Assembly (NCBI GenBank): GCA_964036045.1
Contig: OZ038390.1
Coordinates: 32,986,819-33,050,818 of the forward strand
Length of the DNA: 64,000 nt
Reading direction: 5' to 3'
Source: Eutreptiella sp. 'Long Island Sound 2002'
Taxonomy: Eukaryota > Euglenozoa > Euglenophyceae > Eutreptiales > Eutreptiaceae
Shown: one piece after another, positions 10,277 through 19,696 of the stretch
How positions within the stretch are numbered: the first letter of the stretch is position 1
Layout: each line of letters opens with the position of its first letter
Translations under genes and position numbers: made by a program
Notes under the pieces: model-generated
Seen by the model: only the letters and a program-made list of their open reading frames with translations
What the model was told of the DNA's origin: nothing
The model's database searches: none

Positions 10277-13200
10277 CTGCGCACACACGCCACACGCACT
10301 GAGCGGCCGGGGGAGGGGGCTGACCGGGAGACTGAGAGACCGTGGGAGGCTTTCGACAGTGTGCCTTAGGCCTGAGACACGCTGTATCAGGCCCTGTGGA
10401 CCAAGATCATAACCTCCGCCCTGAGACACACTTCCTCGGGCTGGCAGAGCAGCGGCGGGCACCAGCTGTGGTAGTGCCAAAAGGTGGGGCTATTGCTTAC
10501 CGACCCCCCCCCCCCGGCCGCCAGCCACGGGCCACCCATCCACCCACATCAGAAGACTTTTCCTCTGGAGGAAAACCGAAAAAAGAGGCCCAAAATTGGA
10601 GACTGATCTCAGGTTCACAGGCCTTTTTTTTAGCCTCCAACCCACCCATCCACCAACCCAACCCCCAGGGGTGGGGTGTCCGCCACCCCAAGCAATAGCA
10701 TGTTTGGAGGAAACAGTTTCCCGAACTAGGGCGGTGGCCCAAAAGGCACTGCAGCTCCGCACTGTGGGACCGAAGCGGAGCTGTGGCGGGGTCCCCACAC
10801 TTCATGCAGGCAAATTTCTGTTTTTTTGGAGGGGCGGCGGCAGGGGTGTGTAAGAAGAGAGGAGGGAGGGAGGAAGGGAGGAGGGGTCTGGGCCACCTCC
10901 CCCTCCGCCTATGGTTATCTGGATGGTACCTGTTGATTCCTGGAAAAGCGTGAAATAAAAATGCCCAATCCTTGCCTTTCCCTTCCACAGAGGACAGTGG
11001 CCAAAAAGAGACGGAATGAATACTCCTGAAATGTAGCACCGGATGGTGATAGTATGTTTCTGACGATAGCCCCCCCCCCCCCCCCCTCAAGACCTACTCT
11101 TCAACTTCTTTACAGCTGGAACCTTGTCACCACTTCCCTTGTACAAATTGGAGCTCTAGGGAGGGGTGAAGCCGAAGCGGGTGGGAAACGCCTGAGCGAG
11201 AGTGGAGGAGAAGTGCTGAAAGCTTTTTATTTTGAAGAAAATGCATACCTCCAAAAAAGTTCATACCCCCCGAGGCTTAATGGGCGTTTTGCCAAAATCT
11301 GTCTGCCCTTCAGCCACGTGTAAGCCAACAGAACACAAACAAATGTAGGGTACAAGTTCAACACCACTGCAAAGGTCACTCACTTCAAGAACAAAGTGAT
11401 TGTGGTCTGCTTCTTGACATTGGAAACACTGGGAGAGCCCTGGGCCAGAATCTGAATGTTCCATGCAACCAACACAAATCAAAACTGAATGACAAGCGGA
11501 AAAAAACATGCATGTCCCCGCCCAAAATCTTTACCCTGCAAAATGTAACCCCCCTGGCCTTACTGAGCATCTTGCCGAGATCTAAACCCCGGGGTATACA
11601 TTGGGGGGGGGGGGGTAGATTGACAAACTGAAATCCGGGAAGGGGGGGGTCATTTGATCCCGTTTTCCACACCCCTCCCCCCGTCCCCCCTCGGAGTGGC
11701 TCCTGTGACGGAAGCCCCAGACGGTGTGTGGGGTGGTGGGGAGGGTCCGGGGTGACCCAACATACGTACCTCAAAATGGTTGCCACGAAGCGCTAATCAT
11801 TTTGAGATATATATCACAGGGAAACTTTTGTTTTTTCGTTTGAGCCGCTGAGCGGCCCCATTTCTGGGCCTCAGACTGCCACTTTACCGGGGCTCTGTCA
11901 CGAGAGCCCCTGACCCCTCGAACCCCCCCGCCGCGAATCATCTGTTCGACCATCCCTTCAGCACCTTGAGCACCCTCGCAGCGTACTGTTCGCTGGTCAG
12001 CACGGTGCCCCAGGCGTAAATAAGGCACACCTTGGCCGTAAAGCGATGATGCTCGTCGCCCTCCTGAATCACTCCGGAACAAGGCATACCATGGACATGG
12101 GGTGGGGTTGGAGGTTGGAGGTTGGGGGTTGGGGGTTGGGGGGAAGATGGCTTGGTGCCCGACTCCCCCATCAGCAAGTTGGCACCGTACCCGGCGCACC
12201 TGCACGGTGAGGGGGAGGCATACCATATCGCTCCACATGATTCATCACTGCAAAGCGAAAGGGGTAAACTGAGTCAGGGCCCAGAAAGGCAGGTCAGTAG
12301 ACAGGGCGGACTTGCGCCGCAAGAGGATACGGTGTGGAGCCGACTGCCCCTGTCCATCCCCCAATCCTCTTCCGTGCCCTGGCCAGGGCGGCCCGGGGGG
12401 GGGGGGGGGCGAAGCTGTGCGGGAGGGGAGAAGGGGGAGTGCTGGGCACGGTTTCGCGTGTGGGAAGGGAGGCCGGTTCCCCAATGGGGGTCCTCTGGGA
12501 GAAACCCCCTCCCAGGTTCCTGAATGGGGGGATTTCTGGGGGAACGTTTGCCCGGCGCGTGCCCGGCGCATGCCCGGCGCGCCACCTCTGTATTAAGCAT
12601 CCTATCTCTAGCCCCAAGTTTGTCCTCACCTTGGGAAGTCCCTTCTCTGCAAGACACCTTGTACAAGCCGAAATATGAGAATTCAACAACACAAAATGTC
12701 ACTCCCACCACTTCCAACCACCACCCTTGCCATCGTCATGAACTGGGCAAAGGATGGGCCAAATTCTTAGACACGGCGAGAAGGTACTCCAAATTGTTTG
12801 GTGAGGTGGGGGCAAAAACAGGCAAGAGTGGGGAATGGTCAAAAAAAGATGCCCGGCGCGCTAACACTCCCCCTCTGTCCTGCGAGGACCCCCATTCAGG
12901 AACTGGGGGGGGGGGGTTCCCCCAGCGATTCACAGCAGCCCATCAGTGCCCCCCAATCAGGAATCGGTACACATTACGGCCGGTTAACGAGCAGGGGGTG
13001 TTTTAATTGAAAAAAAAAAGCCGGTGGTCAGCAAAATCTGCACAGCTCCAACCGACGGCATTTAAGGGGTAACCGACGGCGGTTGGAGTGCAACCGACGG
13101 CGGTTGGAGGGTAACCGACGGCGGATGGAGGGTCACAGACGGCAGTTGGAGAGTAACCGACGGCGCTCGGAGAGTAACCGACGGCAGTTGGAGGGTAATT

Positions 13201-16200
13201 GGCAGCGGTTGGAGACAAAGTGCCACTAGGCCAAGCCCAGGTTATTTAACTTAAAAAAAAATTACTTGTCCCCTAAAAAACCCCCTGTTCCCGAAGCGGG
13301 GATTTTTGTCCTCAACACCGGGAATCGAACCTCCATTTCCAAAACGAGGTCAAACAGATGGCCTCAAAACAGTGGCAGTGGAAAAAGTAGGGTTTGATTC
13401 TGCCGCGCCGTCTCTCGGGAGAAATCCTCTCCCCGGCTCCAGAATTTCTGTCCTCAACACACCAGGAATCGAACCGCAGTTGCTCAAAACGAGGTCAAAG
13501 TGACAGTTGAAGAGGTGGGATTCAAACCATACTACACACATATATGCCGACCCCTCGCCCCGCCCGCCCTCCCTTGTCAATGTGTGAATCCCTCGCTGCC
13601 CTTATTGACGTGCGAGGCTCAAGGAGAAAAATTCCCCCTTCCGGAACCGGGGAGGGGGCTCCTGCCAGAGGACAGTTTCCCCCCAATGGGCCTGTGGGAA
13701 AGTCGGTGGGGGGGGGGGGGGGTGGGGGTAGTGGAGTCGTGCTGCATCCAGTGCACAGCATTGGTAAACACATGCGGCGACAGGTGCACACACAACGGGG
13801 AGTTAGTTCATGTCTGCCCTTCACAAATGCTGGTACCCCACCCTCCGCTTGTGGGTGCCGTCAGGCAATGACCCCCGCCGCTTGATACACAGGGCAGGAG
13901 CTGTTTGGGGCATTGGGGTGGCGGCAGCAGCGGCTGCGGCGGGGCGGGGCAGGTTCCTAGGCAAAGTGTTTGCACTGCGTGCGCACTGCGTGTGCACTGC
14001 GTGCGCACTGCGTGCGCACTGCGTGCACATTGCAGCGAAACCCACCCCATGCCACCTCTGTATAACATTGCAAAGCAACAAAGCCAACAGGACACACATT
14101 GAACCACTACCAACCCGGTACGTTGATGTACCTGTGAACATCTCATTTAGTGTTGTAGAGTACCACTATGCAGTAACCCTTGTAAGCGCCATCGTGATTA
14201 CCTACTTCATAATCAAAGAACTGTCCGTGCATTCGTGAAGGACCACGTTGATCCCAAAGCGTAACATCCGCCGACTTTCCCGGCATAAGAACACATATCC
14301 ATACTATATTCCCAAGGTTGCCCACGGCCACCGTTACCTTATAAACATGGCCTGTGTACTTGGGATTTAAGAGTACATCACATATACACATCATCCGAAC
14401 AATTTGAGCGAGACATATAGGCACAGTTGTCCCAACTTGGAATTTGCCGAAGAAAACAGAGGTATTGGAAGGTCCTCCTGGGACAACAAACCTTCCGCGC
14501 CATACTTCATGGAGAATTCCTCCGCTATAACGCAATCAACACCAATGAGGTTGACATGTTTATGGAGTTGTGAATATACTTCCCAAGGCTCCTTGGAGCG
14601 CCTAGCGGAGCACTGATCAATCCACCAAGCCACATCTTTGGGGTCAGCGTGTGGGAGTCCACATAATCCACCATCCATCTACAACGAGGAACATGCAGAA
14701 AAAAAGCGGGGGTGAAAATGGGTACAAATGGATGAAAATAGGTGATAATGAATGACAATTCAAATTCGTCATATCCTGAATGCATAAGAAGCTTAAAAAA
14801 TCCTACTATGGAACAACAAACCTCCGCAAAAGGCCCAAAACTAGGGTTCGGGTAGTTACCGACATACAAAACTTTGCACTGCGTGCGCACTGCGTGGGCA
14901 CTGCGTGCGCACTGCGTGCATGGCATTCCCCTACTGTTCTTACTGAGGTCTTACTAAGTTCCGGTGGTGCAGGGGGCGGGTATTACTGAGTGGCCGTTGG
15001 AACTTAGCCACTGAGAACCAGGTTCCCTGCCGGACGCTAGTCGCATGTCTGATCGAAACCTCAAGTTCAGGGTCCCGGGGGCACCACCGTGGCGCCAAAA
15101 AAAAATCAAGACAGGCCCGCGCACGGGACATACGCGAGAAATACTTCGGGACTTTCGGAGGGCCGGCGTTCTTCTGTTCGAAGTACTCCATCCGCGTCCG
15201 CAACTCGTCTCCCCAGGCCCACTTGCCCCCTGTGTGCGACGGGGGCGGTGCAGGGGGCCCCTCCCACGCCCGTCAGGCCCGCAGTCCTCGCAGGCCCTCG
15301 TGGCTGCACAGGGCACTGGGAGACCGTGGGAGACACGCCCAAATCGGGGCCGCAGACTTGCGAATGGGAGGCATCGAACCACAGACCGTAGCGCGTCTGA
15401 GAGGGGGATTCCCAACGAGTGGCTGTCCTGCTGCACCCCCCCCCCTCCCCTTGGTATTCAATTATTCTAAAGAAGCCCTGCCCCCCCCCCCCCCCCGCAC
15501 CGTGCAGCGGCGCCGGCCTTCAACCCTGTCCCTGACGTTCCTGTACAGCCCTCTGCTATTCTACCAACCCAAAGCACTAAAATACGTTTTCGAGGAGTGT
15601 CAAAGAGAGGAAACGGCTCCGTTTCACAGCACTTTTCCCAGTGACGTGTGAAGATACCCTGGTTTGCTACAACAATGAGCCATATGTCTACACCAGGGAT
15701 GCATTAGAAGGGAAGGGATTTCAAAGGCTGTTCCAGAAGCTGTTGGACAGGCGGTTGGAGGAGGTTGCCGAAGCGGTTGGCGGCGGTTACTGTCGGTTAC
15801 AAATGGCACTTGGCGTCAGGGGGACAGTGGCTGGGCGCAGGCTGGGCACCCTGGAGGGCGGGAGGGGGGTACCCCCTCCAATGCATCCCTGCTCTACACA
15901 GGTGTTCCAAATCAAGCTAACACCCTGGTTTTTTGGCATGTTTGGGGCCGAAGGCCCGTGCCAGGCTTTGGAGAACTGCATCGATTTGCAAAGGGGGGGA
16001 GGGATTGCAGAGGTTTGTGAAGGACTACAGACGCAGCAGACGAAGGCTTGTGGAGGTTGTGGTCGGGATCAAGGAAGGGGTTTGCGGCGGCTGTCAAACC
16101 CTTTGCAACACCTCCACAGCGCCCCAACGCTTGTACATCATCGCGGTTTTGATCCCCCAGAACTCCGCAAAACTGTAACTCGGATTTTTTTGAGGGGTTC

Positions 16201-17253
16201 AGACGAAGATGAGCTGGCGTAGCCCGCTCACTTCACAGTACTCGAGATAACCTCTCGGAATCAAGGTTCAGAGCTGTCCAGTGCTACAATGATCCCACAA
16301 TGGCGTGGTGGCGGATCTGACACGTAGTGAGGGATTAGCTGAGTCTGAAACCAGGTTATGCAGTGGGAGACTGCCACGCCGGTAGGCTTCCCAGTGTGCA
16401 CCAGGCACAGAGACTGTAGGCTGAAAAAGACAGCGGTGTGAAGACTGAGGCTGAGATGAATCAGCGGGTTGTATTTCACATACTATCAGCACCAGAGAGG
16501 GAGGGGGATGAAATTCAGGTGCAGTTGGTCACTTGAGACAGGGACCACTGCTGTCCCCATTCCAGTTGAGGGCAGTTGAGAGCAAAACTGTAACTCGAAA
16601 TTACCGATCTAAGGCCAGTGCGAGGGCAGGCTGAGGGCAGTGTGAGGCCTGTGCGACGCCGGTGTGACTCCCAAGCCTTTGTCTCTGTGCTGCTGCCTCG
16701 TGTTGCCTTTGCCCGTGGGTCCCCCAGAAACAGCAATTCACAGCTGCGAATCACATTGTCCACGGCCTTCTGCTGTGCACAATGGGGGAGTATCCGCACC
16801 GCGCGCGCACTGCGTCAGGTATTTGAACAACTTCTCCAGGAGATGGTCTACCGGGAGAGGAGTTGCGGATGGTACCTGATGGGCTCTGAGGCGTTACCAT
16901 TCCCCCTGATTGGCTCTGGATGAAAGGGTCTACGGAACAACCCCAGTACCCGCACCGTGCGCGCACGGTGCCTGACACCCCCCCCAACGTGTTGCATGCG
17001 CAATACCCACCACAGAACCCTCTCTGTGCTGCCGCAACCCCCTCCGCCCCTGCCCCTGCGTGTCCCACATACGGTGCTTCTTCTTCATCCATTGATTGCG
17101 GTTCCCGAACTTGTAGGGGTTGTCGCGTCGCTTGACGGCCCTCGTGTTGACGGTGATTCGCCATCTCAGCCCCCAGCGCTGCGGTAGACCGGCAGCAGGG
17201 GCCGCGCACGCCTGCCATGGCGCACGCCCAACCGTTTGCAGGGCACGGAACAT
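10143..17253 (-). CDS. Small mitochondrial protein, three exons (17073-17253, 15134-15229, 10143-10276)
   Basis: The exons join to 411 nt, 136 residues, all introns phase 1 and GT-AG. Exon 1 starts at the ATG at 17253 and gives an Arg-rich amphipathic start (MFRALQTVGRAPWQ) typical of a mitochondrial presequence, then KRRDNPYKFGNRNQWMKKKH. Exon 2 gives GKWAWGDELRTRMEYFEQKN and GPPKVPKYFS. Exon 3 gives APQTPWERQEKFVEEVMAKR and ends DDHVEDWAPVWQKG before TGA at 10143. The basic, aromatic, coil-like body suggests a subunit of a mitochondrial complex, such as the mitoribosome or complex I, but I do not recognise the family. The second intron (4.9 kb) contains two further exons in matching phase near 12 kb, so a different 3' end is possible. 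Confidence 0.65.
10300..11930. other. Intronic or intergenic stretch with G-run-flanked repeats
   Basis: Contains one copy of the CTTTTCCTC-type dispersed repeat (10548-10640), poly(C) tracts at 10505-10516 and 11071-11086, and two coding-like but unpaired plus-strand stretches. Confidence 0.4.
10548..10640 (+). repeat. Dispersed repeat R1 (CAGAAnACTTTTCCTC...GGCCT)
   Basis: One of at least six copies of an about 90-bp sequence (CATCAGAAAACTTTTCCTC...AAATTGGAGACTGA...GTGCACAAAC) that is usually bounded by poly(C) or poly(G). Others lie near 17.36, 31.84, 31.98, 39.40 and 47.45 kb. Confidence 0.65.
11938..12071 (-). CDS. Terminal exon (EGDEHHRFTAKVCLIYAWG...), alternative or separate gene
   Basis: 134 nt opening after TTGTTCCGGAG and ending in TGA at 11938. 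It reads VIQEGDEHHRFTAKVCLIYA, then WGTVLTSEQYAARVLKVLKG, a clearly coding-like helical segment of unknown family. Phase 1 at the start matches the 24-nt exon upstream. It lies inside the second intron of the small mitochondrial gene on the same strand. It is either an alternative 3' end of that gene or the end of another gene whose first exons were not found. Confidence 0.45.
12224..12247 (-). CDS. 24-nt micro-exon, alternative or separate gene
   Basis: Preceded by an excellent acceptor (TTTACCCCTTTCGCTTTGCAG) and followed by a GTATGC donor. It encodes MNHVERY and is phase 1 on both sides, so it can follow exon 2 at 15134-15229. It can also lead into the exon at 11938-12071. Confidence 0.4.
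12538..12873 (+). mobile_element. MITE of the Harbinger-like family, copy 1
   Basis: The left end is GGGGGAACGTTTGCCCGGCG and the right end, read on minus, is GGGGGAGTGTTAGCGCGCCG. The interior is non-coding. An inverted copy with closely similar interior lies at 20336-20710. The termini match the 5' end of the transposase-bearing copies at 5610 and 18884, so this is probably the non-autonomous partner. Confidence 0.7.
13045..13217. repeat. 21-bp minisatellite (GTAACCGACGGCGGTTGGAGG)
   Basis: Eight imperfect copies of a 21-bp unit. On minus it reads as a seven-residue repeat (SAVGYSP/TAVGYPP), taken as a by-product of the period. Confidence 0.9.
13285..13520 (-). repeat. Duplicated segment with tRNA B-box-like motif
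   Basis: The sequence GTCCTCAACAC...GGAATCGAACC...CAAAACGAGGTCAAA occurs twice (about 13308-13352 and 13451-13500). On minus it contains GGTTCGATTCC, the consensus of a tRNA T-arm/B box, and a further GGTTTGAATCCC near 13515. No complete cloverleaf could be folded by eye, so this is at most a tRNA-derived SINE-like fragment. Confidence 0.35.
13965..14032. repeat. GCACTGCGTGC motif array
   Basis: Six tandem copies of a 10-bp GCACTGCGTG unit. The same motif recurs at 14873-14920, 16800-16815, 58848-58890 and 59325-59365, and as GCACAGCGCG at 4.8 and 50.0-50.3 kb. Confidence 0.8.
14143..14680 (-). pseudogene. Harbinger-like transposase relic, copy 2
   Basis: Two overlapping frames give WWIDQCSARRSKEPWEVYSQ upstream and then TVAVGNLGNIVWICVLMPGK and FFDYEVGNHDGAYKG, close to the 5.3-kb copy. 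The part before the DDE core is kept here, but the third acidic residue and zinc finger are missing and the frame shifts near 14.4 kb. No terminal repeat was seen. Confidence 0.65.
14825..14930 (+). repeat. Dispersed repeat R2 (CCAAAACTAGGGTTCG...GCACTGCGTGC)
   Basis: The segment GGCCCAAAACTAGGGTTCG...ACATACAAAACTTTGCACTG is shared with 59725-59815. In both places it ends in the GCACTGCGTGC motif and a GCATGGCATTCCC tail. Confidence 0.6.
15134..15229 (-). CDS. Exon 2 of the small mitochondrial protein
   Basis: 96 nt bounded by CACACAG acceptor and GTATGT donor, phase 1 on both sides. Encodes GKWAWGDELRTRMEYFEQKN and GPPKVPKYFS. Confidence 0.65.
15230..17072. other. Intron 1 of the small mitochondrial gene
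   Basis: Holds poly(C) at 15481-15496, no convincing exon and several short GCGCGCACTGCG motifs near 16.80 and 16.96 kb. Confidence 0.5.
17073..17253 (-). CDS. Exon 1 of the small mitochondrial protein
   Basis: 181 nt from the ATG to a GTATGT donor at 17072. It contains the predicted targeting peptide (about residues 1-35) and the KRRDNPYKFGNRNQWMKKKH block. It ends in phase 1. Confidence 0.65.
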
Positions 17254-17355
17254 GAAGCTGTGGGAATGGGACGGGCGTGTGGGACTGGGTTACCGGAGGG
17301 AGGGGGGGGGGGGGGCGGAATGGCAGCCTGGGCTCCTCCGCTCCCCCCCACACAC

Positions 17356-17452
17356 ACATCAGAGAATTTCCTCAGCAAAAAAATGAAATTTGTCAAAGGG
17401 GCCTGAGATTGGAGGTCGATTTCAGGTACACAAACTTTTGCTTTGGCCTCTG
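17356..17452 (+). repeat. Dispersed repeat R1, copy 2
   Basis: CATCAGAGAATTTCCTCAGC...GATTGGAGGTCGATTTCAGG followed by poly(C), a diverged copy of the 10.55-kb repeat. Confidence 0.6.
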
Positions 17453-18126
17453 ACCGCCCCCCCCCCCCCCCTGGTATAGGTCACGGTCACCACTAAGCCG
17501 TGGCCTGGGCCTGAGGTACCAAGTGGCGCCGACCAGACCGGGTCCGCGGCGATCCCCCCAACAACCACTGGTCCCAAAAGGGGGGGGGGGGAGGAGAGGC
17601 AAGGTTTGGATGAGATTTGCCGGTGGTACTTCCGGCATAATGCACTCGGGGTTGTGTCTCTGGGCCTTGCGGCTTTGGGGAGGGGGGGAGTGTGTGTGAC
17701 TGCAGGAGGCGGGGGGGGGGGGGGCTGTGGTGGTGACAGCATTAGGTCTATCTCACTGTTCACAACTGCCATCTTCTGCCCCTTTGGCGTCTACTCCCCC
17801 GCCAGCGCTAACAGGCTTAACCTTCAGTCACATCCACGGGAGGGGGGTGGGGGCATAATGGCTTTAGCACTCTCCATCCGAGGGCCCCAACACATGTACC
17901 TCAAAATGATCCCGCTGTGTGCAGAACACTTTTTTTTTTGACGAGGCTGCATCATGCATCAGTGATGCAACCGTACGAGAGAATCTCAGTATCTAAGAGT
18001 ACCCTCACAGAATGTAACATGGCTTCTGATGCTGTCACGGTGCACAGAGCATCTGGAGGCATACATGTGCGGGTCCACCCTCTCTAGTCCTCCCATGGGC
18101 CCGTGAGTGAAACTGGGTGACTGACT

Positions 18127-18884
18127 CCCTGGCGCACTACTTTTGTATTGACTATCCCCACTTTAACCCCGGATTTACCCTCCCCTAGAGGAGCCCCCCA
18201 AAGTCGACCAGAGTGGACCGCAAACCGTTGGTGCATAAGACGAAATGGAGAATTGCAACATCCCTGTGTATTCCTCATGTATTGGCCAATAAACAATTTG
18301 TTATCCACAAGTATGCGCATCAATCCATTCATCACAATAATGCTCCTGGCACTCACCACAAGCTGTGATGGCGGGGCGCTGCTGACAACACAAGGCACAC
18401 ACATCTGCTTCATCCTCTCCCTCATCTTGCGGCCGAGTTGCTTTTATCAGTCCAAACATGAGGCGGGACACCATCCCATGGTCCATAGGGTGGGTGACAG
18501 ACTTGCCTCCGAATGCAAAACTGCGTGAAATGCAACAAAACACGCATGGCCTGGTGCGACTCATTAGGGCCACCACACCAGATGTCCCTAACCAAACCCC
18601 AAATGCCACAAGTGTCCAAACAAATGGTCAATGCGTGCCCTATACCACCCATGCACATCATTGTACGACTGTTGCCGGGCCGTCAAAATTCCATTCTTTC
18701 TTCGAATGAATGGCACTTGAAAGGGGCCGGTCCATATCCCCAACCAGAGAGGGGCTAGTCCATATCCCCAACTGAAAAGGCGCCAGTCCATATCCCCAAC
18801 CGGAAAGGGGTCATGCAAAAAGCGGGGATTATGGCACCCTATCAAAAGTGGCCCAAATATTTGCCCGGCGCGTTGACACTCCCC
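18127..18884 (-). mobile_element. Harbinger-like transposon relic, copy 3, with TIR
   Basis: On minus the element begins GGGGAGTGTCAACGCGCCGG at 18884 and may end with a TIR-like CTCCCTGGCGCAC near 18127. Inside are the C-terminal transposase part and the zinc finger. A short VNTR (CCATATCCCCAACxGAAAGG) at 18725-18815 interrupts the frame before the transposase. Confidence 0.65.
18301..18715 (-). pseudogene. Transposase C-terminus plus zinc finger, copy 3
   Basis: The frame reads ARQQSYNDVHGWYRARIDHL and then, across frame changes near 18.60 and 18.43 kb, an acidic DEGEDEADVCALCC and CGECQEHYCDEWIDAHTCG. The E of the third catalytic position is D here. This copy shows the zinc finger is joined to the transposase through an acidic linker. 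Confidence 0.6.
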
Positions 18885-18889
18885 ATGTG

Positions 18890-19367
18890 GCATCGATGAG
18901 CGAACCGGTCCGAAGGCACAACATAGCACTCCCTAAAACAACGTGCTGCATCAAGTTGGGGTGAATAGAACCCATGGACCGTTGATGTGGTTGGGCAGTA
19001 TTGGTGTGGTGCCGTGTGCACCATTGCACGTGGTCACCTCGGGAAGCGCCGGATCATGTCCCACTAACACCCCCAACTATTTCCCACTTCCCACTCTATT
19101 CTCTCCGTGATCGGTTGCCCCCGGCTGCCATCATAGCCCCGCCACGCGCACAGAGCAACAAGCCCCTTTGACTCCAGGAATTTGTTTTCGCGATGAAAAA
19201 AATTGCCTTTAGTTCTGAAAGTGCCTTGCCCCGGTGCTAGCACCGGTTGTGGGTATGCCCTCGCAGCGCAAGGGACGAACTGGTCATAGAAGCTACATCA
19301 TGGATTTTATGTGTGTTCAAGACGAACGGTTGAGAAACCGCTCCCCTCTCCACTCACACTCCGTTCC

Positions 19368-19370
<3 letters not shown>
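18890..19370. other. Intergenic stretch
   Basis: No gene recognised. It separates the divergent small mitochondrial gene and the plus-strand candidate, so it is the natural place for promoters, but no motif is claimed. Confidence 0.3.

Positions 19371-19440
<70 letters not shown>
19371..19440. repeat. (CT)n microsatellite
   Basis: About 34 CT dinucleotides without interruption. Confidence 0.98.
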
Positions 19441-19562
19441 CCGCTCTCCCTTGCTCCCGTGACGCCATGTTGTCTCCTCTCTCTCTCTGTGTGTACCTTG
19501 TCCTCCCCTTGCTTACCTGGTGACCGCCCACTCATCTCACTACTTCTCCCCTTTGGCTTCAG

Positions 19563-19696
19563 GAATTTCATCTCTCTTCAAATTCAACGGCACCACCAAC
19601 CGCAGTGACATGTTTGTGCACAGCCATGAACTGCCTTCAGTAAATACAGGGACTGCGCGCTACAACAGGGTCGCCGTGCTCACGTGCAACAGGCAG
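19563..19696 (+). CDS. Candidate exon
   Basis: Acceptor CCCTTTGGCTTCAG and donor CAG|GTACTG. Reads SSLFKFNGTTNRSDMFVHSH and on to RVAVLTCNRQ. Confidence 0.35.

Noticed and set aside
13003-13218. SAVGYSPTAVG repeat protein
   Set aside because: Product of a 21-bp minisatellite.
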